In this document: positions 29,381 through 38,364 of the stretch, piece after piece | Numbering within the stretch: position 1 is the stretch's first letter | Layout: every line of letters starts with the position of its first letter | NCBI GenBank assembly: GCA_944384985.1 | Contig: CALWVM010000005.1 | Coordinates: 62,001 to 126,000 of the forward strand | Reading direction: 5' to 3' | Length of the DNA: 64,000 nucleotides | DNA from: an uncultured Clostridia bacterium | GTDB taxonomy: Bacteria; Bacillota; Clostridia; Oscillospirales; Acutalibacteraceae | The notes under the pieces: model-generated | The model's database searches: none | The model's input: the letters and a program-made list of their open reading frames with translations, nothing else | Told to the model about the DNA's origin: nothing | Position numbers and translations under genes: made by a program

Positions 29381-30870
29381 GCAAACACAAAAGTCGTCAC
29401 GGACTGTGCGGGGACCTCGCCCGTATATACGCCGTCCTGCGCCGTGAGCGGCGAAGAGACTTCTTCGAGGTTGTGCTGCGCGTCCGTCAGGTACGCCCGC
29501 ACCTGTGAAAAAGCTTTATCGCCGTCCAACCGCAGCGTGCAATTTTGGGCCGTATCGGCGGAATTGACGACAATGACCGTGACGGTTTCTCCGTTGGAAA
29601 ATGCGACCGAAGAAAGCGGGCTGTCTTCGTCGAGCTTTGTGCGGATACGCTGCGCGCCCGGTTCTACAAAGCGCGAGAAATTCCCGAGTGCCCAAAGCCG
29701 CTTGGTCGTTTCATAGGTATGCGCGTCGCGGTCCACATAAATGAGCCCGTCGCGGTAGTCATACGCCGAAACGGCGATCCAATAGCTCCAGCTTTCGGCA
29801 TCGAGGATGGTCAGATCCTCAATCACGGTGTTGGCGAGCACCAGCGCGGAATCCATGGTCACGTCCTTACCATTCACCATTTCCGTCCACTCTGTGCACG
29901 CCACGGCAAGGTCGGGATAATGCCGGCGCAGGTACCGCGCAGTTTTTTCCTTATCCTCCGCCGTGCCCCAATAGGAATGGGTATCAAGCGTATGGAATAC
30001 GGCCGAAAGCGTGTCGTCCTCAGCAATGGGTTCCAAATAGTTTTTCAGCGTGTCGCCAAACGGCTGGCCGGACTCAAACATGGAAAGCTCCATAGAATCC
30101 GCAAGGCCGCGCTTCTGCATTTCGGCAAGGAACACTTTGTAGATTGCGACGACCTCGTCGGGCTCGTAATGGCAGCCCTCCTGCCCGCCCTGCCAAGTCC
30201 ACTGGGGTTCGTTGATCGGCGAGATGGCTTTGACCGGAATCCCCTCGGCGCGGAAATGCTCGGCGGCATCGAGCACATAATCCGCAAAGTTCTGGTATTG
30301 CGATACGTCGAGGTTCGGCAGAGAGTAATAATGATTCTCGCCGTTCTCGTCCGTGTAATCCAGCCGAGAAGTATCGGGGTCGCAATGGGTCTTACCGTTG
30401 ATCGTCATGGTATCCGGCGCGCTGTTGGAGAAAAATACCACGTTCGGCACACCGAGTTCCGCTGCTTTTTGCATACACCAAACGGCGTTTGCATCAAGTG
30501 AATAATCCACTGTGCCGTCGGCGGCAATAAAGCTCTGTGTTTTGCGCCAGACGTCGGAATAGGTGGAGGCGTCCTCCGCTTTGGAACCGGCGCCGAGATT
30601 GTAACGGTAAATATCGAGGTCGATCCCCGTGTCGCCGTACAGCAGAGCAAGGATCTCGTCGCGCACCGCTTCGCCGTTTTCACCCGGATTCGTCCAGCCT
30701 CCGACATCCTGCGCCCACCACGCGGCGCTCGCGCCGAAGCCCTGCATGGTTTGATAAGTTTTGTCTGTATCAACAGAAATCACGTTTTGCCCGTCTTTGT
30801 CACACGATGTAAACATCAAAAGCAGCCCTCCGAGCACACACAGCCCCATAAGAATTCTTCTGAGCCTCAT
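29377..30870 (-). CDS. GH30-family glycosidase, lipoprotein
   Basis: A 497-residue exported enzyme. The signal segment MRLRRILMGLCVLGGLLLMF ends with a lipobox (FTSC), so it is tethered outside the membrane. The GH30 clan-A barrel starts at TYQTMQGFGASAAWWAQD; acid/base Glu221 is in SPINEPQW and nucleophile Glu327 in CTEWTEM, followed by the beta-sandwich domain. Family activities include glucosylceramidase, beta-1,6-glucanase, endo-xylanase and beta-fucosidase; which one is not clear. GGAGGAG lies 4 bases before ATG, directly behind a terminator; the frame extends upstream but without the signal peptide. Confidence 0.9.
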
Positions 30871-30882
30871 GTTTCTCCTCCG

Positions 30883-30921
30883 TAAAAAAGCGGACAGGAA
30901 GGGCTTGCGCCCCCTGCCCGC
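30883..30921 (-). terminator. Terminator between upp and the GH30 gene
   Basis: Stem GCGGGCAGG / CCTGTCCGC (one G-U-type mismatch pair) with an inner GC-rich loop, followed by TTTTTTA on the minus strand. The T tract ends only 12 bases before the GH30 start. Confidence 0.82.
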
Positions 30922-30931
30922 TCGTGGTTTA

Positions 30932-31561
30932 TTATTTTGTACCGAAAATACGGTCGCCCGCGTCACCGAGGCCGGGCACGATATAGCAGTGCTCATCGAG
31001 CCGCTCGTCGAGCGCAGCACAGTAAACATCTACGTCCGGGTGGGCGGTAGTCAGCGCCTCAAGCCCTTCGGGCGCGGCGATAATGCCCATAAATTTGATG
31101 GACTTCGGATGATAGGTCTTGATTTGCCCGATGGCGTCTACCGCGGAACCGCCCGTGGCAAGCATCGGGTCAAGGACGATGACCTCGCGCTGTGAAATGT
31201 CTGACGGCAGCTTGCAGTAATAGGGAACGGGTTTGACGGTCTCGGGATCGCGGTACATGCCGATGTGCCCGACTTTTGCCGAAGGAACCAGTTCCAACAC
31301 GCCGCCGAGCATCCCCATGCCCGCACGCAGAATCGGCACGAACGCAAGCGTCTTGCCGGAGATCACCTTGGTCTTTGCCATGGAAATGGGCGTCTCGATC
31401 TCGACCTCCTGCAGCGGCAGGTCGCGCGTCGCCTCATAGCACATGAGCATGGAGATCTCCTGCACGAGGGAGCGGAATTCCTTGGAACCCGTGTTCTTGT
31501 CGCGCAGAAGCGTGAGCTTGTGTTGAATCAGCGGATGATTGGTGATGGTAACCTTTCCCAT
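30932..31561 (-). CDS. upp: Uracil phosphoribosyltransferase
   Basis: Salvages uracil to UMP with PRPP. The 209-residue protein has the family start [20 protein letters not shown] and the PRPP loop [28 protein letters not shown] is the uracil-binding C-terminus. GGAGGCG lies 4 bases before ATG, with a strong promoter behind it and a terminator after it. Confidence 0.97.
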   Translation of the reverse strand: MGKVTITNHPLIQHKLTLLRDKNTGSKEFRSLVQEISMLMCYEATRDLPLQEVEIETPISMAKTKVISGKTLAFVPILRAGMGMLGGVLELVPSAKVGHIGMYRDPETVKPVPYYCKLPSDISQREVIVLDPMLATGGSAVDAIGQIKTYHPKSIKFMGIIAAPEGLEALTTAHPDVDVYCAALDERLDEHCYIVPGLGDAGDRIFGTK

Positions 31562-31596
31562 AAAGCGCCTCCAAAACTTGAATTGAACCGTATTTC

Positions 31597-31625
31597 ATTA
31601 TAGCTTGTCCGACAAAAAAATACAA
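31597..31625 (-). promoter_or_regulatory. Promoter of upp
   Basis: Minus strand TTGTAT (31620-31625), 17-bp spacer, TATAAT (31597-31602). Confidence 0.78.
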
Positions 31626-31651
31626 GGATTTTTCGCAGGAATCCGGCAAAA

Positions 31652-32116
31652 TTATGCTTTTGCATTCAGATCCTCGCCGTTTTCCAGTGCGGTGATCTGG
31701 TCGATGCGGCGCTGATGCCGCCCGCCTTCAAAGGGCGTATTTAAAAACACGTCTACGAGTTCGCAAGCGGTCCCCACACCGACGACGCGCCCGCCAAGGC
31801 AGAGGACATTCGCGTCGTTATGCAGCCGTGTGTATTTTGCGCAGAAGTAATCCGAGCAGCAGGCCGCACGCACCCCGCGGATCTTATTCGCTGCGATCGA
31901 AATGCCGATGCCCGTGCCGCAACAAAGGATGGCACGGCTGTTCTTATCCGGGTCCGCCAGCATTTTTTGGCAGGTCTTTTGCGCGATGGGGGCGTAATCC
32001 ACCGATTCTTTGGAATCCGTGCCGCAGTCGACAAAAGGGATCTCCTGTTCATCGAGATAGGCTTTGATTTCTTCCTTGAGTGCGTAGCCGCCGTGGTCGG
32101 CGCCGAGATAGATCAT
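31652..32116 (-). CDS. rpiB: Ribose 5-phosphate isomerase B
   Basis: Interconverts ribose 5-phosphate and ribulose 5-phosphate; some homologues act on other sugar phosphates. The 154-residue RpiB/LacA/LacB-fold protein begins MIYLGADHGGYALKEEI, with the catalytic loop CCGTGIGISIAANK and RAACCSDYFCAKYTRLHNDAN. ATG overlaps the tsaB stop by four bases. Upp, its downstream neighbour, uses the PRPP that derives from ribose 5-phosphate. Confidence 0.94.
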   Translation of the reverse strand: MIYLGADHGGYALKEEIKAYLDEQEIPFVDCGTDSKESVDYAPIAQKTCQKMLADPDKNSRAILCCGTGIGISIAANKIRGVRAACCSDYFCAKYTRLHNDANVLCLGGRVVGVGTACELVDVFLNTPFEGGRHQRRIDQITALENGEDLNAKA

Positions 32117-32823
32117 GGGGTTTGCTCCTTTTGCTTCATTTTTTGATTCAACTCCCGCTGCGCCTGCGGCAGCCGAAGATAAACTGGCATGAGTTTTGCA
32201 GCTTCCATAGGGGTTTCCCCGCGTGCAAGATGCGCTTGCGCAAGGAACGCGACGCTTGAAGCGCGCGGCAGACGAAGCTGCTCAGGTGCTGTTACAAGGC
32301 GTTCGCCAAGCTTTTCCCGCAGCGTATTGCAGACAAGCTCTGCACCGTCCCCGGCAAGCAGAATGCGCCCCGGGATTTTTTCGAGCCGCTCGCCGAGTTC
32401 CGCAATCGTCAGCGCTTCGTCGGATGTCATCCGTTCGCCGTTTTGGAACAAAGCGGCGTAGACCTGCATACAGCGCGCGTCCATCACCGCGCAAACCGTT
32501 TCATGGGTTCCTAAAAACGGATACGCCGCTGTCTCCAGCGCGGAAACGGGGAAACAGGGCTTCCCCGCCGCGTCCGCCATACCCTTGAGCGCCGCCACGC
32601 CGATGCGCACGCCGGTAAACGAGCCGGGGCCCACAGTCACGGCGAACAGATCCACCGACGAAATCGGCGTTTCGCTGACAGTGAGCAGATCCTCGGTCAT
32701 GGGCATCAGCGTGCGGCTGTGCTTGAGCCCCGTGCGCAGGAAGCTCTCGCCCAAAAGCGTGCCGTTATCCGTAAGCGCCGCGCTTGCCGAAGCGCTGGCA
32801 CATTCCAACGCCAAGATTCTCAT
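32113..32823 (-). CDS. tsaB: tRNA threonylcarbamoyladenosine biosynthesis protein TsaB
   Basis: The scaffold partner of TsaD in making t6A37 of ANN-decoding tRNAs. The 236-residue ASKHA-fold protein shows ILALECASASASAAL at the start, then VTVGPGSFTGVRIGVAALKG. ATG overlaps the tsaE stop by four bases. tsaD and rimI are not next to it, though tsaE is, as in many Firmicutes. Confidence 0.94.
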   Translation of the reverse strand: MRILALECASASASAALTDNGTLLGESFLRTGLKHSRTLMPMTEDLLTVSETPISSVDLFAVTVGPGSFTGVRIGVAALKGMADAAGKPCFPVSALETAAYPFLGTHETVCAVMDARCMQVYAALFQNGERMTSDEALTIAELGERLEKIPGRILLAGDGAELVCNTLREKLGERLVTAPEQLRLPRASSVAFLAQAHLARGETPMEAAKLMPVYLRLPQAQRELNQKMKQKEQTP

Positions 32824-33245
32824 AGCTCGATTCCTTCTATCGTAATGATACGTTCATTTTCCTCCGCGCCCGGGGCAATCGTCACGCGGACGGCATCTTC
32901 GGGCAGGGCGTTTTCTATATTTTCACTCCACTCGACGCACAGCACGCTGCCCGCGTCCATATATTCAAAAAAGCCCGTAGACGCAAGATCTTCCCAGGTG
33001 TGCACGCGATACATATCAAAATGGCAAAGCTCGTCGTTCGCGCCATAGACGTTGACAATGGCAAAGGTCGGGCTGCTGACCGCATCCGAAAGCCCCATGC
33101 CGCGCGCAACGCCTGTAACGAACACGGTCTTGCCCATGCCCATCGGGCCGAACAGCGCCACGACTCTGCCGCCGTGAAGCGATGCACCGATTCTTTGCCC
33201 GAGCGCACGGGTATCGGCTTCCTTTTTGCTTACGAATTGCTGCAT
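32820..33245 (-). CDS. tsaE: tRNA threonylcarbamoyladenosine biosynthesis ATPase TsaE
   Basis: The ATPase of the t6A machinery. The 141-residue protein carries the Walker A motif ALFGPMGMGKTVF, the family block SSPTFAIVNVYG and LCVEWSENIENALPED. First gene of a tsaE-tsaB-rpiB operon, all joined by ATGA overlaps; GGTGAT precedes the ATG. Confidence 0.95.
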   Translation of the reverse strand: MQQFVSKKEADTRALGQRIGASLHGGRVVALFGPMGMGKTVFVTGVARGMGLSDAVSSPTFAIVNVYGANDELCHFDMYRVHTWEDLASTGFFEYMDAGSVLCVEWSENIENALPEDAVRVTIAPGAEENERIITIEGIEL

Positions 33246-33261
33246 GCTATCACCGAGGAAC

Positions 33262-33290
33262 AGTATACCACGCTTTAATTCTTACGTAAA
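33262..33290 (-). promoter_or_regulatory. Promoter of tsaE-tsaB-rpiB
   Basis: Minus strand TTTACG (33285-33290), 17-bp spacer, TATACT (33262-33267). Only 10 bp separate it from the divergent rodA -35 box. Confidence 0.65.
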
Positions 33291-33300
33291 TACTTTTTGC

Positions 33301-33329
33301 TTGAAAAACGCCCGGCGGCATACTATAAT
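33301..33329 (+). promoter_or_regulatory. Promoter of the rodA-FHA-ftsW-PBP operon
   Basis: TTGAAA (33301-33306), 17-bp spacer, TATAAT (33324-33329). The leader to the rodA start is about 97 bases. Confidence 0.82.
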
Positions 33330-33432
33330 ACTTGTATAGAAGATAAAATTGGGAAGTATATGCAGAACTGCTCTTGCGTTCCAAAACGGCTTTCCGATCT
33401 CATCGTTTGTAAGGCAGAACGAAGGAGCCGCC

Positions 33433-34605
33433 ATGAAAAAACGTCTGGCTGCCGTAAGGCTTTTTTTCAGAGAAACCGATAAACTGTTATTTTTCTCGTG
33501 CATCGCCGCATCGCTGTTCGGGCTTTTGATGGTATACAGCGCCACGCGCTGCGACCGCGACCCGGGCGAGCTCGTTTCGCGCGATTTTCTCACGATGCTC
33601 ATCGCCGTTTTTTTGGGCATTGCGATGTGCCTTGTGATCTCTTATTTCAATTATGAGGTCTTTACCCGGTACTGGCTGATCATCGGCGGGGTGTGCATTC
33701 TTGCGCTGCTGCTGCTGTTCCCGTTCGGTTCGGCGCCCTCGTCGCGTCCCGACGCGCGCACCTGGCTCGATTTCGGGGTGTTCAGCATCCAGCCCTCGGA
33801 ATTTGTGAAAATCGGGTTTATCGTTACGTTCAGCGTCCATCTCGAGCGCCTGCGGGACAAGCTCAACCGTTTTTGGAGCATTGCGCAGCTGGGGATACAT
33901 GCGCTCGTTCCCACAGCGCTCGTCATGCTGACGGGCGACATGGGCTCGGCGGTCATTTTTTTGATCATTGCGGTCATTATGCTCTTCATCGGCGGGGTGC
34001 ACTGGGGATACTTCCTCGGCGGATTTGCGCTATTATGCGCGGCGGTGCCGCTCGTTTGGACGTTCGTGTTTTCCTCCATTCAAAAGGAACGCTTCTTAGC
34101 GCTCATTTACCCGGAACTTTACCCGAGCGTGATCTACCAGCAGCAAAACGGCATGAACGCCATCGGCTCGGGCGGCATCACGGGGCAGGGCCTGTTTCAG
34201 GGCGCCTATACGCAGGCAGGCGTGGTGCCCGAGAGCCAGAACGACTTTATTTTCACCGCCATCGGCGAAGAGCTGGGCTTTGTCGGCTGCCTTGTGGCGC
34301 TGGGGCTTTTATGCCTCATCTCGGTGCGTCTCATTCTCATTGGCAGAAAATCCCGTGAACGTTCCACGAATCTGATCTGCTGCGGCATGGCAGCCATGAT
34401 TATTTCCCAGACGGTCATCAACGTCGGCATGTGCTTAATGCTGATGCCCGTCATCGGCATCACCCTCCCCTTTTTCTCGGCGGGCGGGTCGTCGAACCTC
34501 AGCGTGTATCTCGGCATTGGACTGGCGCTGAGCATTTACCGCCACAACTGTGACCAAGGTGCTGTAAACATTCGCGTATATGATTCCTTAAAAGACGCGC
34601 AGTAA
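33433..34605 (+). CDS. rodA: SEDS peptidoglycan polymerase (RodA/FtsW family), first copy
   Basis: A 390-residue ten-helix SEDS glycosyltransferase that polymerises lipid II. Family blocks: RTWLDFGVFSIQPSEFVKIG, GDMGSAVIFLI, GSGGITGQGLFQGAYTQAG, then PESQNDFIFTAIGEELGF and the end block GITLPFFSAGGSSNLSVY. The start is MKKRLAAVRLF, 7 bases after GAAGGAG; the frame is open further upstream without a ribosome site. It is first in an operon with an FHA protein, a second SEDS protein and a class B PBP. RodA versus FtsW cannot be separated firmly by motif. Confidence 0.9.
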   Translation: MKKRLAAVRLFFRETDKLLFFSCIAASLFGLLMVYSATRCDRDPGELVSRDFLTMLIAVFLGIAMCLVISYFNYEVFTRYWLIIGGVCILALLLLFPFGSAPSSRPDARTWLDFGVFSIQPSEFVKIGFIVTFSVHLERLRDKLNRFWSIAQLGIHALVPTALVMLTGDMGSAVIFLIIAVIMLFIGGVHWGYFLGGFALLCAAVPLVWTFVFSSIQKERFLALIYPELYPSVIYQQQNGMNAIGSGGITGQGLFQGAYTQAGVVPESQNDFIFTAIGEELGFVGCLVALGLLCLISVRLILIGRKSRERSTNLICCGMAAMIISQTVINVGMCLMLMPVIGITLPFFSAGGSSNLSVYLGIGLALSIYRHNCDQGAVNIRVYDSLKDAQ

Positions 34606-34631
34606 GCGCAAACCGGAAAGGAGTGCTGTTT

Positions 34632-35363
34632 TTGGAGGCTTTTTTCTCACAGTTTGAATACCTTTCGCGCTATGTGCTCACCGGCATCGCCGTACTGCTT
34701 TTGCTGCGATGCGTGTTTTCCCTGTTCCGCCTGCGTCCGCGCCGTGAGGTTATGGCAACGCTCGTGAACCTTGCGGACGACAGCGAGATTCAGATTGAAA
34801 ACTGGGAAACTTCCATCGGGCGCAGCCGTTCATGCGATATCGCGCTTCGCAAATACGGCACAGTCTCGCGTTTTCACGCGGTGCTCGCGCTGCGCAAGGA
34901 AGGCTGGTTCATATTTGACACCGAATCCAAAACCGGCGTATATGTCAACGGCGAACAGATCCGTCGCGCACGGCAGATCTCAGACGGCGACACCATTGCG
35001 TTCGGAAACGTTGTGATGAAATTCAAGTCCAACGGCTACGGCGAAGCGCAAACGGACGAAGACAGCAACGTCACCGACTTCACCAACGCGGCGCGGCTTG
35101 TAAACCTTGCCGACAACAGCGCGTTTTACCTGCACGGCAGCTGCCTTATCGGCCGCGACCGCCATTGCAACATCTGCCTGCCGATGCGTAACATTTCCGG
35201 TGAACACGCCGAAGTCTATCTGACGCGCGACGGCTGGATGGTCTCGGACCTGCAATCGGAAAACGGGACGTACCTAAATGGCGACCTGGTATTCGGCGCG
35301 TATCCGCTGTATGACGGCGATATCATTTCCGTCGGGGAATACAGCTTCATGTTCAGAGAGTAA
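34632..35363 (+). CDS. Membrane-anchored protein with two FHA domains
   Basis: A 243-residue protein with one N-terminal transmembrane helix (about residues 9-27) and two forkhead-associated domains. The first has SIGRSRSCDIAL, SRFHAVL and GVYVNGE; the second has LIGRDRHCNICL, SGEHAEVY and GTYLNGD. FHA domains bind phosphothreonine, so a Ser/Thr kinase elsewhere probably controls its partners. The start is TTG, 8 bases after AAAGGAG; an in-frame GTG overlaps that site. Placed between two SEDS genes, it probably recruits or regulates the wall-synthesis complex. Confidence 0.88.
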   Translation: MEAFFSQFEYLSRYVLTGIAVLLLLRCVFSLFRLRPRREVMATLVNLADDSEIQIENWETSIGRSRSCDIALRKYGTVSRFHAVLALRKEGWFIFDTESKTGVYVNGEQIRRARQISDGDTIAFGNVVMKFKSNGYGEAQTDEDSNVTDFTNAARLVNLADNSAFYLHGSCLIGRDRHCNICLPMRNISGEHAEVYLTRDGWMVSDLQSENGTYLNGDLVFGAYPLYDGDIISVGEYSFMFRE

Positions 35364-35375
35364 GAGGAGCGGCGT

Positions 35376-36653
35376 ATGGCAACAAAGAAGAAAAAATCGG
35401 CGCACACCCGCCGATACAGAAAACCCGTCAAATGGCCGTTTTGGCTGCTCATGATGACGCTGTTCCAGCTTTCGTGCATGCTGCAGATCTACATCAACGG
35501 CACACAAGAGAGCATGGTGACGCTGTTCACGGTATACGGCGTATATATTGCGGCGGAATGGATCTACTTTTTCGTGTTCGGCATTGTCCTGCGGCGAAAA
35601 AGCTTTGAAATCGAATTGATCGCTTTCTTTTTAACCGGGATGGGGCTGACGCTTACGACAAGCGTATACCCCGACCGCGCTTTCACCCAGCTGATCGCGG
35701 TGCTGATGGGTATCATCGTGTTTATCGTGATGCTTTGGATCTTAGGCGACACAAAGCGCGTCATCAAGCTGCGCACCCCGGTGGCAATCCTCGCATTGGC
35801 GGCGCTCGGGATCACGCTGATTATCGGCGACGAGATCAACGGGGCAAAAAACTGGATCGTCTTGGGCGACGGGATTTTGTCCATCCAGCCCTCCGAGATC
35901 GTTAAGGTCGCGTTCGTATTCGTCGGCGCGGCGACGCTCGAGCATTTGCAGTCCACAAGGAGCCTGACCAAATACATCCTCTTTGCCGGTGCGTGCATCG
36001 GGATGCTGTTCCTGATGAAAGATTTCGGCACGGCGCTGATTTTCTTCTTTACATTTATCGTCATCGCGTTTTTGCGCTCGGGCGACATCAAGACCATTTT
36101 CCTGGTCTGCACGGCGGCGCTTTTGGGGGGCTTGGGGATCCTCACCTTCCGCCCGTATGTGGCGAACCGCTTCCAGACCTACCGCCATGTTTGGGAATAC
36201 TCCAACGCGGGCGGATACCAGCAGGTCCGCCTGCTCATCTATTCCGTAAGCGGCGGCCTTTTCGGGCTTGGCATCGGCAACGGCCGACTGCGTTCTGTGT
36301 ATGCTGCAACGGAAGACCTCGCGTTCGGCATGGTCTGCGAGGAATTCGGCATCATCATCGCGTTCACGGTGCTGCTGACCTTTGTGGCGCTGGTAGTCTA
36401 TTCCATCCGCTATGCTGCGGCGGCGCGCTCTACGTTTTACTCCATCGCCGCATTGGCCGCTTCGTCGCTGCTGCTCTTTCAGGCGGCGCTGCACGTGTTC
36501 GGCGTAACGGACCTGCTGCCGTGGACAGGCGTGACGCTCCCCTTCATCAGCCGCGGCGGCAGCAGTATGATGTGCTGCTGGGGGCTTGTGGCGTTTATCA
36601 AAGCTATCGACGTGCACACCTACAAGCGGTACGACAAAATTGAGCGAAGCTGA
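35376..36653 (+). CDS. ftsW: SEDS peptidoglycan polymerase (FtsW/RodA family), second copy
   Basis: A 425-residue SEDS protein with a basic N-terminus (ATKKKKSAHTRRYRKPVKW) and about ten to twelve helices. Family blocks: GAKNWIVLGDGILSIQPSEI, KDFGTALIFFF, the RFQTYRHVWEYSNAGGYQQV stretch, then AFGMVCEEFGIIIAF and TGVTLPFISRGGSSMM. It differs clearly from the rodA copy upstream. Context next to a class B PBP suggests a SEDS-PBP pair for elongation or division. GAGGAG lies 6 bases before ATG. Confidence 0.9.
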   Translation: MATKKKKSAHTRRYRKPVKWPFWLLMMTLFQLSCMLQIYINGTQESMVTLFTVYGVYIAAEWIYFFVFGIVLRRKSFEIELIAFFLTGMGLTLTTSVYPDRAFTQLIAVLMGIIVFIVMLWILGDTKRVIKLRTPVAILALAALGITLIIGDEINGAKNWIVLGDGILSIQPSEIVKVAFVFVGAATLEHLQSTRSLTKYILFAGACIGMLFLMKDFGTALIFFFTFIVIAFLRSGDIKTIFLVCTAALLGGLGILTFRPYVANRFQTYRHVWEYSNAGGYQQVRLLIYSVSGGLFGLGIGNGRLRSVYAATEDLAFGMVCEEFGIIIAFTVLLTFVALVVYSIRYAAAARSTFYSIAALAASSLLLFQAALHVFGVTDLLPWTGVTLPFISRGGSSMMCCWGLVAFIKAIDVHTYKRYDKIERS

Positions 36654-36674
36654 TTCGGGAAAGGAGACGGCAGA

Positions 36675-38075
36675 ATGAAAACACTCTCCCGCAGAGCATG
36701 GGTCTTATATGCCCTTGCCGCCCTGTTTTTAGTGGGGCTCGGCATCCTTTTCTATACGTTCTGGTCTAACGCGGATGACTGGGCGATGCGCCACGCGAAC
36801 CGTCACCTGTATGCCGGTGATACGCTGACAGCGGCCGGCTCCATTACGGATGAGACGGGTGCAGTGCTTGCTGAGACCGTGAACGGCGAACGGCAGTACA
36901 ACAACAGCCGTTCCGTCCGCACGGCGACCCTGCATGTGGTCGGCGATTCCGAAGGGTATATCGCAACGGGCGTACAGACCGCCTATCAGGAAGAACTGAC
37001 CGGATACAATTTTGTGGACGGCGTTTACGATATCAAAAAATACGGAAAAGGCAACGATTTGCAGCTTTCCATCAACGCAGATCTGTGCGTAACGGCATAT
37101 GAAGCGCTTGGGAACAACAAAGGCACGGTCGGCGTTTTCAATTATAAGACCGGGCAGCTTGTTTGCGTAGTCTCCAAACCCGCCTTTGACATTGCCAACA
37201 AACCGACCGAAAACATCAACAACGACAAGACCGGTGAATATGAGGGCGTATATCTGAACCGTTTCTTCTCCGGTGTATACACCCCCGGTTCGACTTTTAA
37301 GATCATCACGGCCACTTCGGCAATCGACAACATCTCGGATATTGACGACCAGCGCTTCCGCTGCACCGGCAGTTACAGCATCGACGGCGGTTCCGTCAAG
37401 TGTCTGGGCACACACGGCACGATTGGCTTTGAGCGCGCGCTCAACGTCTCATGCAACAGCGCCTTTGCGCAGATCGCCTTGCAGCTCGGCAAAGATAAAC
37501 TGACTGCCACAACGAACGCGCTCGGCTTTAACCAGCGCTACACCATTGGCAAAATCCGTCTGGCGCAAAGCACTTTTGATTTAAGCAATGCTTCTGACCT
37601 CGATCTCGGCTGGGCGGGCGTCGGGCAATACACAACGCTTGTCAACCCCTGTCACATGCTGATGATCGTTGGCGCGATTGCAAACGATGGGCAGGCGGTC
37701 ACGCCGTATCTGGTGGAAAAGATCACCACACAGAGCGGCAACACCGTTTTGGAGGCGGAGACCACGCTCGGCGCGCAGATGTTCTCGGAATCCACCGCCC
37801 AGCGCATGCAGGAGCTGCTGCGCTCGAATGTGGAAAACTACTATGGTGACCGGCGCTTCCGCAGCCTTGAGATGTGCGGCAAGACCGGCACGGCGGAGGT
37901 CAGCTCCAACGAGGGCGGCGATAAACCGCACGCATGGTTTGCGGGATACTCACAGCGCGAGGATCTCCCCTATGCGATTGTCGTGGTCGTGGAAAACGGC
38001 GGCGGCGGCAGCTCGGTCGCTATCCCCGTGGCCAACGAAGTCATGCAGGCTGTGGAAGATTTGTACGGGGAATAA
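36675..38075 (+). CDS. Class B penicillin-binding protein (PbpA-like)
   Basis: A 466-residue transpeptidase with an N-terminal anchor helix (about residues 9-28) and a small N-terminal domain. Motifs: Ser206-x-x-Lys in PGSTFK, Ser259-x-Asn in VSCNSAF and Lys403-Thr-Gly in GKTGTAE. The size and order match the PbpA proteins encoded with RodA in actinobacteria. It probably cross-links the glycan made by the ftsW or rodA product encoded upstream. Last gene of the operon; GGAAAGGAGA precedes ATG. Confidence 0.9.
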   Translation: MKTLSRRAWVLYALAALFLVGLGILFYTFWSNADDWAMRHANRHLYAGDTLTAAGSITDETGAVLAETVNGERQYNNSRSVRTATLHVVGDSEGYIATGVQTAYQEELTGYNFVDGVYDIKKYGKGNDLQLSINADLCVTAYEALGNNKGTVGVFNYKTGQLVCVVSKPAFDIANKPTENINNDKTGEYEGVYLNRFFSGVYTPGSTFKIITATSAIDNISDIDDQRFRCTGSYSIDGGSVKCLGTHGTIGFERALNVSCNSAFAQIALQLGKDKLTATTNALGFNQRYTIGKIRLAQSTFDLSNASDLDLGWAGVGQYTTLVNPCHMLMIVGAIANDGQAVTPYLVEKITTQSGNTVLEAETTLGAQMFSESTAQRMQELLRSNVENYYGDRRFRSLEMCGKTGTAEVSSNEGGDKPHAWFAGYSQREDLPYAIVVVVENGGGGSSVAIPVANEVMQAVEDLYGE

Positions 38076-38157
38076 GAACACGGCAGGTGGTATATTAGGA
38101 TCCCCCATAGAATAATGATGTCAGCGGGGATTTCAAAAACAAAATACGCAACTTAAA

Positions 38158-38199
38158 TGTCCCGGCAGATTGCATATGCAGTCTGCCGGGACATTCTGT
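38158..38199. terminator. Terminator shared by the PBP operon and the convergent cysteine-rich gene
   Basis: 12-bp stem TGTCCCGGCAGA / TCTGCCGGGACA with a 12-base loop and TTCTGTTTT after it on the plus strand. Confidence 0.82.
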
Positions 38200-38206
38200 T
38201 TTGCGA

Positions 38207-38362
38207 TTATCTCTTTTCCTTATAGTAATCGCACTGTGTATAATCATAGGTATCGCAGTAGTGCTTGTACTTCTGCTCAGGTACCTTGTTACACACCAGC
38301 TTACAATACGGTTCGATTGTAAGCCAACCGCCTTTATCCTCAAAATAAGGACATTTTGCCAT
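38207..38362 (-). CDS. 51-residue cysteine-rich protein of unknown function
   Basis: A short gene with a perfect GAAAGGAGGTG site 6 bases before ATG, formed inside the 3' end of the upstream TPR gene, whose stop lies 2 bases before the start. The product begins MAKCPYFEDKGGWLTIEPYC and has five cysteines (4, 20, 24, 36, 44), many tyrosines and lysines. The spacing suggests a small metal- or Fe-S-binding protein, but no family is recognised. Codon use is AT-rich like the gene before it, so the two were probably acquired together. Confidence 0.8.
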   Translation of the reverse strand: MAKCPYFEDKGGWLTIEPYCKLVCNKVPEQKYKHYCDTYDYTQCDYYKEKR

Positions 38363-38364
38363 GA

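Noticed and set aside
33330-33432. 97-base leader of rodA considered as a riboswitch or T-box
   Set aside because: No conserved core of a known riboswitch and no terminator/antiterminator pair seen.
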